64,000 nucleotides of DNA, taken from the NCBI RefSeq assembly GCF_016909175.1, contig NZ_JAFBFI010000011.1:62001-126000 (forward strand), written 5' to 3'. A program made the position numbers and the translations under genes. Below, one piece after another: positions 29,611 to 36,494 of the stretch. This DNA is from Peribacillus deserti. GTDB taxonomy: Bacteria; Bacillota; Bacilli; Bacillales; DSM-1321. Each line of letters opens with the position of its first letter. Position 1 is the first letter of the stretch. Below the pieces are notes generated by a model. The model was not told the origin of the DNA. It saw only the letters and a program-made list of their open reading frames with translations, and did not search any database.

Positions 29611-29719
29611 GTCCAGCTTCAAGCTGCGGCGCTCGAGTCATAAGCCGATCAGTGCATGAGAAGGAAGATCGCTTCTCACGGCCTGCCTGTCTTATGCTGG
29701 TCGGATGGCTGCCTTTTAC
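29611..29719. repeat. Truncated, diverged hairpin element (139-bp family)
   Basis: This begins GTCCAGCTTCAAGCTGCGG and follows the elements at 29901 and 30040 through CTTATGCTGGTCGG, then diverges. It lacks the GC-rich right end (CGCTCCGGACCGC) of the full copies. Confidence 0.75.
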
Positions 29720-29735
29720 TAGTATGTGAAAAAAA

Positions 29736-29772
29736 TTAAGAAAGCCAAGCTACACGAATAGCTTTCTTAATA
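29736..29772. repeat. Perfect stem-loop in the repeat region
   Basis: ATTAAGAAAGC and GCTTTCTTAAT are perfect 11-bp arms around about 15 bp. It precedes another copy of the joint CACCGTTCTCTGCTTTTC and occupies the place of the AGGCT/AGCCT stem in the 197-bp unit. Confidence 0.65.
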
Positions 29773-29900
29773 TATAGTTTTAGAAATGCACCGTTCTCTG
29801 CTTTTCATTAGTATGTGCATAAATAAAATAGGCTAAGCAATGAGCCTAGCCTTTGTGATATATATCTTATGGAAAAGCAAAGTTCTGCGCTTTTCTATTT

Positions 29901-30039
29901 GTCCAGCTCCAAGCTGCGGCCCTCGAGTCATAAGCCGATCAGTCCATGAGTAGAAGATCGCTTCTCACGGCCTGCCCGTCTTATGCTGGTCGGGCCGCTC
30001 CTTCGCTATCGCTCCGGACCGCTTTCCGCTTTTCTATTT
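29901..30039. repeat. 139-bp hairpin element, copy 1
   Basis: This runs from GTCCAGCTCCAAGCTGCGG to CGCTTTTCTATTT. Outer arms GCGGCCC/GGGCCGC and middle arms CATAAG/CTTATG are separated by a 6x6 internal loop. An inner stem (AGAAG/CTTCT) closes the hairpin. It is followed head-to-tail by copy 2. Confidence 0.85.
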
Positions 30040-30179
30040 GTCCAGCTCCAAGCTGCGGCCCTCGAGTCATAAGCCGCTCAGTCCATGAGTAGAAAAATCA
30101 CTTCTCACGGCCTGCTCGTCTTATGCTGGTCGGGCCGCTCATTCGCTATCGCTCCGGACCGCTTTGCGCTTTTCTATTT
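30040..30179. repeat. Hairpin element, copy 2, overlapping the spoIIIAH 3' end
   Basis: This is a 140-bp copy, differing from copy 1 at about seven positions plus one inserted base. Its terminal CTTTTCTATTT contains the complement of the spoIIIAH stop codon (30174-30176) and the last lysine codon. The element therefore forms the end of the gene. Confidence 0.85.
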
Positions 30180-30740
30180 CTCCGGTTGGAATTCTACGGC
30201 TACGTTTGTGCCTGTGCCTAGTTCTTTGCTGACGGTATTCATGATTTCGTTTGCTGCTGTGCTGGATTGTTTTTTGGATTTGACTAGTACATGTACTTCT
30301 TTTCCTTTAATTCTTACAAGTGCCCCATCATAATTCATAGAAACGATTAGAGATTCAAGCATGCCTTCTTTTACAGCCAAGTCATCGAGGCTGTTGATTT
30401 TTTCATATGCTGCATTCTTTTCTTCTGCTGAGATGTCCCCTGTCATAGCTACAGCCAGTTCTTCTTTTTGTTTGTTGCGTTCATCTTCAAGCTCCATACG
30501 CATGGCTTCGAAGACTTCGTCATTGGCAGGGGCTGTTACTGCTTTCCCGCTGTCAGCATTTTCTTTTTTAGTTGTATCAGATGATGTTGTTGTTTTGGCT
30601 GCAGGCTTTTCTTTCTTTTTCTCCTCGGTCACTGCCATATCTGAAGCGGGCTTTTGTGGTGTTGTAATGTAATAGACGGATAGTACTACAACAAGGCTTA
30701 GCATTGTTAATAACCATACAGTTTGCTTTTTTAATAACAT
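30174..30740 (-). CDS. spoIIIAH: SpoIIIAH, channel component of the SpoIIIA-SpoIIQ complex
   Basis: This mother-cell protein crosses the outer forespore membrane and binds SpoIIQ to form the feeding-tube channel. One N-terminal transmembrane helix (about residues 8-26, TVWLLTMLSLVVVLSVYYIT) is followed by a Lys/Ala/Thr-rich linker and a ring-building domain (ISAEEKNAAYEKINSLDDLA, ALVRIKGKEVHVLVKSKKQ). It has 188 residues and a TAAGGAGG SD. Its stop codon lies in an inserted repeat element, so the last residues (QPEK) may differ from the ancestral end. Confidence 0.95.
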   Translation of the reverse strand: MLLKKQTVWLLTMLSLVVVLSVYYITTPQKPASDMAVTEEKKKEKPAAKTTTSSDTTKKENADSGKAVTAPANDEVFEAMRMELEDERNKQKEELAVAMTGDISAEEKNAAYEKINSLDDLAVKEGMLESLIVSMNYDGALVRIKGKEVHVLVKSKKQSSTAANEIMNTVSKELGTGTNVAVEFQPEK

Positions 30741-30803
30741 GAATAATCCTCCTTAGAGTTTCTTATTTATATGAAATGCTTGAAAAGCACATTGATCGCT
30801 TGA

Positions 30804-31454
30804 CTACTTCTTGGCCAATACAGAAACGCGGTGGCTGGATACATCCAATACTCTTGTCACTGCTTCACGAATCCATTTTTTCACTTGAATATTATCTGCA
30901 CCTTTTGCGACAATCAGGACGCCTCTTATGGACGGCTTCTGGGTCTGGGTAACGAGAGGAACCTCAGATTCCCCATCGCGGGTAAAGACAAGCTGTTCAT
31001 CAACAGAACTGTCTTCCACCTGGCGTTTGCCGCCATCTCTATCTTCTTCATTTGTCACCTGTTTACGTGTTACTTTGTTTTTCTCATACACTTTTTTTTC
31101 CGATGAATCTACATTAACCATGACTGTTACATCATCAATGCCAGCTACATCTTCCAATGCCTCTTTTAGGAGCGTTTCATATTGCCTTTCATAATCCGTA
31201 AACATCCTTTTTCCTGTGTCTTTTTTTAATCCAAATGCGGCTACATCTTCCTTAGACTGGCTGCTCCCAGCCTGTATTGTGTCTCCCATCGTTGTGGTGG
31301 TATTTGATTTGGTAAAAAAGCTGCTGGCTATCATAAACCCGACGCCTATTACTAGAACCGCTAGTACATATGCATGCTTGGAAGGCTTCCCGGGCCCTTT
31401 ATCCTTCTTTAGAAGCTTAGCCAGCAGGGAAAAAGGACTTTTGTCATCTTTCAC
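30804..31454 (-). CDS. spoIIIAG: SpoIIIAG, ring-forming sporulation channel protein
   Basis: This has a basic N terminus, one transmembrane helix (about residues 28-47, YVLAVLVIGVGFMIASSFF) and a soluble domain of the secretion-ring type. A variable beta region (VMVNVDSSEKKVYEKNKVTRK to VPLVTQTQKPSIRGVLIVAKGA) precedes the C-terminal ring-building motif (VKKWIREAVTRVLDV). It overlaps the 3' end of spoIIIAF by 11 bp. It has 216 residues, close to B. subtilis SpoIIIAG. Confidence 0.95.
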   Translation of the reverse strand: MKDDKSPFSLLAKLLKKDKGPGKPSKHAYVLAVLVIGVGFMIASSFFTKSNTTTTMGDTIQAGSSQSKEDVAAFGLKKDTGKRMFTDYERQYETLLKEALEDVAGIDDVTVMVNVDSSEKKVYEKNKVTRKQVTNEEDRDGGKRQVEDSSVDEQLVFTRDGESEVPLVTQTQKPSIRGVLIVAKGADNIQVKKWIREAVTRVLDVSSHRVSVLAKK

Positions 31455-32061
31455 TATTAACTCCTCCTCCCTCTAGCTCAATAGAAAGAATTTCTTCTTC
31501 TATTGACCATTTTGCTGCAAGGAAATTCTTTATTTCTTTTGTTTCTGCGTATTGGCTGGGCCTCGGTGTGCTTGTGTCGATCTTAACTTGCGCTACGGTT
31601 TCCACTGAGCCTGTGTCGTCTGCAGGCTTCAATGTTAGATGAATACTTTTTATGTCTTTAGGAAATTCAGGCTGGTCCACTTGTTTAGCTTCTAGGTCCA
31701 CTGTTTCTACATTCATCTGGTACTTATTCATCAGCTCCTCTTTTGCATCTGTTTTGAGTTGGACAGCCATCTGTTTTAAAATATATGCTTGCTGAGAGGC
31801 TTGTATTTCTTTTTTCTTATCATGAATTAAATTTTCTAGATTTTTTTGTTCCTGGGATGTATGAAGAGCTTTTGAAACCACCTGTTCAAAATCGGTAGAA
31901 AAAAGTTTTAAGATTGGAGAAAGGATAATTGCAATCAGCAGCAGGCCAATCACCATCTTTGCGTATTTTTGCATCGTTGAATTTGGCAGGAGCAAGTCAA
32001 TGACCGTTGCTAATAAAATAAAAAGAATGATATTTGTGACCCAGGCTGTTAAATATTGCAT
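31444..32061 (-). CDS. spoIIIAF: SpoIIIAF sporulation protein
   Basis: This is the 205-residue sixth gene product of the spoIIIA operon. Two hydrophobic helices at the N terminus (about residues 7-25 and 36-54, including MVIGLLLIAIILSPILKLF) anchor a soluble domain beginning near residue 60. That domain has helices (EQKNLENLIHDKKKEIQAS) and a beta part (DIKSIHLTLKPADD). It lies 7 bp after spoIIIAE. Identity rests on operon position plus this architecture. Confidence 0.93.
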   Translation of the reverse strand: MQYLTAWVTNIILFILLATVIDLLLPNSTMQKYAKMVIGLLLIAIILSPILKLFSTDFEQVVSKALHTSQEQKNLENLIHDKKKEIQASQQAYILKQMAVQLKTDAKEELMNKYQMNVETVDLEAKQVDQPEFPKDIKSIHLTLKPADDTGSVETVAQVKIDTSTPRPSQYAETKEIKNFLAAKWSIEEEILSIELEGGGVNSER

Positions 32062-32068
32062 AGTTTCC

Positions 32069-33256
32069 TCACCTCACCATCATAGTTACATTTCCTGCTG
32101 CAATGATCACAGTAACGCTCAGGAAAAACATAATGGATACAATGGCCAGTGCCGCGAAGATATACACCATGCTTTTGCTGATCACACTTAAACAGCTGAT
32201 GACCGGCCCGCCGCCAAGAGGCTGAAGAATGGCCGCTGAAAGTTTGTACACAAAGGCCACAATTAATATCTTCAGAGCCGGGAAAATACAGATTAACAGC
32301 AGCACAACAACACCTGCTAGTCCAACTGTATTTTTTAAAAGAACCGAGGCACTCATGACTGTATCCGTGGCATCGGAAAACATCCGGCCTACTACGGGAA
32401 TGAAATTACCTGTTATGAACTTTGCAGTGCGGATTGTAATGCCATCTGCGACCGCCGTTGAAGCGCCTTGAACTGAAATGACTCCCAGAAAAATTGTCAT
32501 AAACGTTCCAATCAGCCATATGCTGCCATTTCGCAGGAGGGTTGCAAGCTGGGTCACTTTGTATTGTTCGGTTAACGTGCTGACGATGCTTAAGATAGCA
32601 GATAATAGGAGAAGCGGCAGTACGACATATTGAATGAGCAGGCCGCTCGTATTCATTAAAAAAACCAGTACCGGATGGAAGAAAGCCGCTGAGACTACTC
32701 CTCCGGAGGCTGCAATTAAGGCAAGGAGGAGCGGTATGAGGGCCATCAGAAAAGAGATCATCATCCCCACGGTTTCTTTCGTATACTGGATCGCCACATG
32801 AAAACTGTTCAGAGCTATGATAATTAAAACCATGAACACGATGGCATAGGCCACTTTGCTTACTGAGCTTTTTTCAAAGGCTGATTGAAGAGTCTGCAGA
32901 AACATGCTTAGAACAGTAAGAACAACAAGAGTGCCCAGGAGTTTCCCGTTCACCAGGAGCTCATGAAAAATGAACTTTGCTAAACCCTTCATCCATTCAT
33001 TAAAAGAAAACTTTTTCTCCCCGCTCACGAAATCAAAAAAACTGCCTTTTTGGCTTTCAGGCAAAAATCCTCCATAATCGGTGATAACCTTGTCCCAAAA
33101 CACCTTAAGATCATTGACTCCAAGGTTTTCGAGCTGCGAATTAACGATTTCTTCCTTACTAATTGTTTCTTCTTGGTTCGTTTCAGCAAAGGCTCGATGA
33201 TCACTATAAAAGATAAATATTACTGCTAATAAGAAGAGAAGTGTGCACTGTTTCAT
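32069..33256 (-). CDS. spoIIIAE: SpoIIIAE, polytopic sporulation channel protein
   Basis: This large integral membrane component of the SpoIIIA complex is 395 residues. An N-terminal signal-like helix (LLFLLAVIFIFYSDHRAFA) is followed by about seven or more transmembrane helices between residues 100 and 390 (for example LVVLTVLSMFLQTLQ, LIPLLLALIAASGG, FLGVISVQGASTAVADGI). The segment GASTAVADGITIRTAKFITG is the characteristic conserved loop. The spoIIIAD stop lies 28 bp upstream of its start. Confidence 0.95.
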   Translation of the reverse strand: MKQCTLLFLLAVIFIFYSDHRAFAETNQEETISKEEIVNSQLENLGVNDLKVFWDKVITDYGGFLPESQKGSFFDFVSGEKKFSFNEWMKGLAKFIFHELLVNGKLLGTLVVLTVLSMFLQTLQSAFEKSSVSKVAYAIVFMVLIIIALNSFHVAIQYTKETVGMMISFLMALIPLLLALIAASGGVVSAAFFHPVLVFLMNTSGLLIQYVVLPLLLLSAILSIVSTLTEQYKVTQLATLLRNGSIWLIGTFMTIFLGVISVQGASTAVADGITIRTAKFITGNFIPVVGRMFSDATDTVMSASVLLKNTVGLAGVVVLLLICIFPALKILIVAFVYKLSAAILQPLGGGPVISCLSVISKSMVYIFAALAIVSIMFFLSVTVIIAAGNVTMMVR

Positions 33257-33284
33257 GAATCATCCACCTCACCTGCTGCTATTG

Positions 33285-33698
33285 TCAGCTGGGAATTAGT
33301 TTTATAATGGTTTCAATAATGACAGTTAAAATAGGGATGGCCATGGCTAAAATTAGTATTTTTCCCCCAAGCTCAATTTTAGAAGCAATCGCCCCCTGGC
33401 CTGCATCCTTCGTAATCTGGGAAGCAAATTCTGCGATATAAGCAATGCCGATAATCTTTAAGATGGTTTCCAGGTACACCATATTTACATTGGCTTTCAC
33501 GGCAATTCTCTCAATCATGTTAATGATTTGGGAGATTTGATCCAGCAGCATTAAAAAGATGGAACAGCCAACAAAAACCACTAATAGAAAGGCGAAGTTA
33601 GGTTTTTGTTCTTTTATAACTAATGCAAGAAAGGTAGCTATTAAGGAAATACCAACTATTTTAAGAATCTCAATAGCAATCTCCCCCTTATCCCTCAA
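33285..33698 (-). CDS. spoIIIAD: SpoIIIAD, small membrane protein of the SpoIIIA complex
   Basis: This has three to four transmembrane helices and the very conserved segment KIIGIAYIAEFASQITKDAG, then QGAIASKIELGGKILILAMAI. The TTG at 33696-33698 is given as the outermost start; it overlaps the spoIIIAC stop, but no SD precedes it. A GGGGGAG SD instead points to a rare ATT codon at 33672-33674, and the family N terminus aligns at about residue 7. The true protein may therefore be 129-131 residues, close to the 133 of B. subtilis. Confidence 0.9.
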   Translation of the reverse strand: MRDKGEIAIEILKIVGISLIATFLALVIKEQKPNFAFLLVVFVGCSIFLMLLDQISQIINMIERIAVKANVNMVYLETILKIIGIAYIAEFASQITKDAGQGAIASKIELGGKILILAMAIPILTVIIETIIKLIPS

Positions 33699-33894
33699 AT
33701 AAAAAAACAGACTTTATCTTCTGAAACAAATCATCCATAACGGACGCCACCATAAATAAAATAAAAATAAAGCCAACAAGGGTTACCCATTGTGCATATT
33801 CCTTTTTGCCCACCTGATCCAATACGGTATGAAGAAAAGCAACGATAATCCCAACTCCGGCTATTTTAAAGATCAAATCCACGTCTATTCCCAT
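33688..33894 (-). CDS. spoIIIAC: SpoIIIAC, small membrane protein of the SpoIIIA complex
   Basis: This 68-residue protein has two transmembrane helices (about residues 7-25 and 35-53) and the conserved stretch AGVGIIVAFLHTVLDQVGKK. It resembles the N-terminal half of SpoIIIAD. Its 3' end overlaps the presumed spoIIIAD start, and it lies 22 bp after spoIIIAB. Size and sequence agree with the family. Confidence 0.95.
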   Translation of the reverse strand: MGIDVDLIFKIAGVGIIVAFLHTVLDQVGKKEYAQWVTLVGFIFILFMVASVMDDLFQKIKSVFLFEG

Positions 33895-33916
33895 TATTTT
33901 TCTCTCCCTTATGGTT

Positions 33917-34432
33917 TTACAAGAGTAAGATAATCAGCAGCAATCCGGATAAAAAACCCAGACTTTTTATCATTTTTTCATATTTGGTCTGGCGGTCGAG
34001 CGCCTCTTTTTCTTCGCGTTCCAGATGGGTTAAGGTTAAAATGATTTGTTTCTGCTGGCTCATTCTGTCGTGCTTTCCGAGCGTTTCACCAAACTGGACA
34101 AGAATTTCATATTCTCCCTGCTTTAAGGAAAGCCACTTCCAGACCTCCTGTAAACTCGCCTCCCACGCCTCTCTTACGGTTGTTTCATTGTTTTCGATCT
34201 TACCGGCGAATGCTTCAAAGAACCAGGACAGCGGTTTTGGAAGCTGCTTTGAAAGTTTAATAGAAGCGTCCTTAAGAGGAGTTTGCCCGTACATAATTTC
34301 AGCCTCGAGCGCTTGAAGAGAGGATCTGAGCTGTCTTAACTGTCTCGGTCTTTCTGTAAACCCTCTCGATATTTCAAATCCAGACCAGGTAGTAGCTAAC
34401 AATATAAAAGCGGCACCTATCACTTTAAGCAT
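33917..34432 (-). CDS. spoIIIAB: SpoIIIAB sporulation protein
   Basis: This 171-residue protein has an N-terminal hydrophobic helix (MLKVIGAAFILLATTWSGFE), a helical bundle (RQLRQLRSSLQALEAEIMYG, KHDRMSQQKQIILTLTHLE) and a C-terminal transmembrane helix (LGFLSGLLLIILLL). The fold is like GspF/PilC inner-membrane platform proteins, consistent with the secretion-machine view of SpoIIIA. It overlaps spoIIIAA by 8 bp. Confidence 0.95.
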   Translation of the reverse strand: MLKVIGAAFILLATTWSGFEISRGFTERPRQLRQLRSSLQALEAEIMYGQTPLKDASIKLSKQLPKPLSWFFEAFAGKIENNETTVREAWEASLQEVWKWLSLKQGEYEILVQFGETLGKHDRMSQQKQIILTLTHLEREEKEALDRQTKYEKMIKSLGFLSGLLLIILLL

Positions 34433-35354
34433 GGGCAGCCCCAGCCTCTAGGCGGATTTTTTTGCCGGCAGCATCACGAATCGTGGAGATCGTCCCCGGA
34501 TTTGCGCCTCGTGTTATCTCAATGAATCGTTCAAAAATATGCTGATCCAGTATTTTTTGGATAATTGGCCTTTTATTGATTTCCTCGAGAGAATTTCCGT
34601 GGGTAGTGATAATCAGTTTAATCCCGGCATTTGCCGCTTCTAAAACCGCTTCAGTATCCTCTCTTCTTCCTATTTCATCAACAACCAGGACATCTGGAGA
34701 CATAGACCGGATTAACATCATCATTCCTTCTGCTTTAGGACAGCTGTCAAGAATATCCACGCGGGGACCCAGCTCAAGCTGAGGGATTCCCCTGACACAT
34801 CCCGCTATTTCAGATCGCTCGTCCACTATCCCGACTTTACGGGAAACGATGCCTTTTGAATCGATTCCAGTAGACACAATTCTTGCTATATCTCTTAGCA
34901 GAGTGGTTTTTCCGGTCTGAGGCGCTCCTATTAAAAGGGTATGCTTCCAATTTCCATCAAATAGGTAAGGAACCAGACTTTCTGCGGCTCCGATTTTCTG
35001 CCTGGCAATCCGGATATTGTAGGAAGAAATATCACGAATGGCTTTTACACTGCTATTCTCAAGGACTACCTTTCCAGCCAGACCCACCCTATGTCCGCCT
35101 TCAATTGTGACGTAACCCCGCCTGAGCTCTTCTTCAATCGTATATAAAGAAAATTGGCTTAAGGCATTCAAGAGCTGAAAAGAATCCTCATTGGAAACTA
35201 AGTAAGGTAAGAAGTAAGGCACTCCTCCAGCAATGACTTCGAGCGGCCTCGCAATTCGTATTCTAATCTCTTCCATGCTGTCTTGAAGTGCCGGCGGTAA
35301 AACTTTCAGCTGTTCCCCAATATTCCTTGGCAAAATTGATAAGACGGAATCCAT
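34425..35354 (-). CDS. spoIIIAA: SpoIIIAA ATPase
   Basis: This cytoplasmic secretion-type ATPase of the SpoIIIA complex has Walker A LLIGAPQTGKTTLLRDIAR (about residue 137) and Walker B VLVVDEIGRREDTEAVLEA (about residue 224), plus a conserved IITTHGNSLEEI. I chose the ATG at 35352-35354 because it has an AGGAGGG SD and gives 309 residues as in B. subtilis; an in-frame ATG 54 nt upstream lacks this. It is the first gene of the spoIIIA operon, and a sigma-E-like promoter lies just upstream. Confidence 0.96.
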   Translation of the reverse strand: MDSVLSILPRNIGEQLKVLPPALQDSMEEIRIRIARPLEVIAGGVPYFLPYLVSNEDSFQLLNALSQFSLYTIEEELRRGYVTIEGGHRVGLAGKVVLENSSVKAIRDISSYNIRIARQKIGAAESLVPYLFDGNWKHTLLIGAPQTGKTTLLRDIARIVSTGIDSKGIVSRKVGIVDERSEIAGCVRGIPQLELGPRVDILDSCPKAEGMMMLIRSMSPDVLVVDEIGRREDTEAVLEAANAGIKLIITTHGNSLEEINKRPIIQKILDQHIFERFIEITRGANPGTISTIRDAAGKKIRLEAGAAHA

Positions 35355-35387
35355 TTTGACCCTCCTATTGCCATTTCTCATAGTTAA

Positions 35388-35416
35388 TATGTATGCGGGC
35401 TTGTACACATTATTAC
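35388..35416 (-). promoter_or_regulatory. Candidate sigma-E promoter of the spoIIIA operon
   Basis: On the minus strand the -10-like CATACATA (35395-35388) lies 14 bp downstream of GTAATAA (35416-35410), and about 33 bp upstream of the spoIIIAA start. CATACANT is the sigma-E -10 consensus; the -35 is a weaker match. spoIIIA is sigma-E-dependent in B. subtilis. Confidence 0.5.
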
Positions 35417-35876
35417 TAGGTTTTATATTTAAGCTGGATTGTTATAAAAGAAGGAAAGAGGGCAGACGGAGATTTTGTTGCTTGAATATTTTTGGGGGTA
35501 ACAGGTAGATTGTTATAGCAAAACATTCTTGTTTTCTGTGAATTTTGATGATGTTTTATAAATATGAGTTGTTTTTTGCTGAATCAGAAAGGTTTATGGA
35601 GGGAGCAATACTCATGCACTAGAAATTCGCCCTTCTGTGAGGATTTTATGCTTTTGTATCTGGATTTTATGCTTTTGATTCTGAAGTTTATGCTTATGTT
35701 TTAAACATGTATGCTCATGTTTTTCTTTTATATGCTTAATCTGCTGATTGTACGCTGAACTTTCGGGACTTGGGCTTTTCTTCCAGGGTTATGCTTCCTC
35801 CCTTGAGTTTAAGCCTGTCCCAAGAGTCCTGTTTAGCATAATAAACTTATGCTGCTGAATAGCATTCTATAACCCG
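35417..35876. other. Intergenic region between efp and spoIIIAA
   Basis: These AT-rich bases hold no gene with an SD. The right half is a phased ATGCTT array (35641-35815). The left half (35417-35640) shows nothing recognisable beyond the spoIIIA promoter at its edge. Confidence 0.65.
35641..35815. repeat. 21-bp phased ATGCTT motif array
   Basis: The 16-mer GGATTTTATGCTTTTG occurs at 35641-35656 and 35662-35677. ATGCTT or ATGCTC then recurs so that the GCT falls at 35650, 35671, 35692, 35713 and 35734, exactly 21 bp apart. Degenerate copies follow at 35754, 35774, 35793 and 35813, about 20 bp apart. In one frame it would give a heptad (G-F-Y-A-F-x-S), but a TGA lies directly before it and no start codon is available. 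Confidence 0.78.
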
Positions 35877-35910
35877 CAAAAAAACAGCTCATTCAATGAA
35901 TGAGCTGTTT
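35877..35910 (-). terminator. Intrinsic terminator of efp
   Basis: AAACAGCTCATTC and GAATGAGCTGTTT form a perfect 13-bp stem with a 3-nt loop, followed by T residues on the minus strand. Confidence 0.88.
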
Positions 35911-35917
35911 CTGATGA

Positions 35918-36475
35918 TTATCCGCGGGATACATAGCTGCCGTCGGTTGTATTGATAATTAGTTTGTCACCAATATTAACAAAGAATGGTACTTGAACGA
36001 CTAATCCTGTTTCTACAGTTGCCGGTTTAGTTCCGCCAGATGCCGTATCGCCTTTGATTCCTGGTTCTGTGTCAGTTACTTCTAACGTTACCGTATTTGG
36101 AAGCTCAACACCAAGCGTTTCACTCTGGAATGTCATGATGTACACTTCCATATTCTCTTTAAGGAATTTAAGCTCGCGTTCAATCTGGTTTGCTGGAAGC
36201 TCGATTTGCTCGTAAGATTCATTATCCATGAATACGTGGCTGTCTCCCGATGCATATAGGTATTGCATTTTGCGGTTTTCAATATGGGCTTTGCTTACTT
36301 TTTCACCTGCACGGAATGTTTTTTCCTGGATAGCTCCTGTACGCAGGTTACGCAGCTTAGAACGAACAAACGCTGCACCTTTACCTGGTTTAACGTGCTG
36401 GAATTCGATAACTGTCCAAATTCCTCCGTCTACTTCAATCGTTAATCCTGTACGAAAATCATTTACTGAAATCAT
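35918..36475 (-). CDS. efp: Translation elongation factor P
   Basis: EF-P relieves ribosome stalling at polyproline stretches. The 185-residue protein shows the KOW-like N domain ([34 protein letters not shown]), with the loop tip Lys in PGKGAAF, and two OB domains ([40 protein letters not shown]). It lies 20 bp after yqhT and ends the aroQ-yqhT-efp cluster at a strong terminator. Confidence 0.97.
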   Translation of the reverse strand: MISVNDFRTGLTIEVDGGIWTVIEFQHVKPGKGAAFVRSKLRNLRTGAIQEKTFRAGEKVSKAHIENRKMQYLYASGDSHVFMDNESYEQIELPANQIERELKFLKENMEVYIMTFQSETLGVELPNTVTLEVTDTEPGIKGDTASGGTKPATVETGLVVQVPFFVNIGDKLIINTTDGSYVSRG

Positions 36476-36494
36476 GTATGTACCTCCTAATAGT

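Larger units (their letters stand above)
28690..30173. other. 1.5-kb non-coding repeat region between the chemoreceptor gene and spoIIIAH
   Basis: No open reading frame with an SD was found. From left to right the region holds the chemoreceptor terminator, a 20-bp phased motif array (28911-29037), AT-rich DNA, a 197-bp tandem duplication (29217-29610), a truncated hairpin element (29611-29719), a stem-loop spacer (29720-29900) and two 139/140-bp hairpin elements (29901-30179). The shared joint CACCGTTCTCTGCTTTTC recurs at about 29195, 29394, 29591 and 29790. The region is absent from B. subtilis, where accB and spoIIIAH are adjacent. Confidence 0.8.

Noticed and set aside
29447-29641. 64-codon minus-strand frame in the repeat region
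   Set aside because: It lies entirely in the 197-bp repeat and hairpin element, has no SD, and exists only because of the stem sequence.
35641-35735. Possible heptad-repeat peptide (G-F-Y-A-F-x-S) encoded by the ATGCTT array
   Set aside because: A TGA stop lies immediately before the first repeat in this frame, no start codon follows in time, and the later copies shift to 20-bp spacing, breaking the frame.
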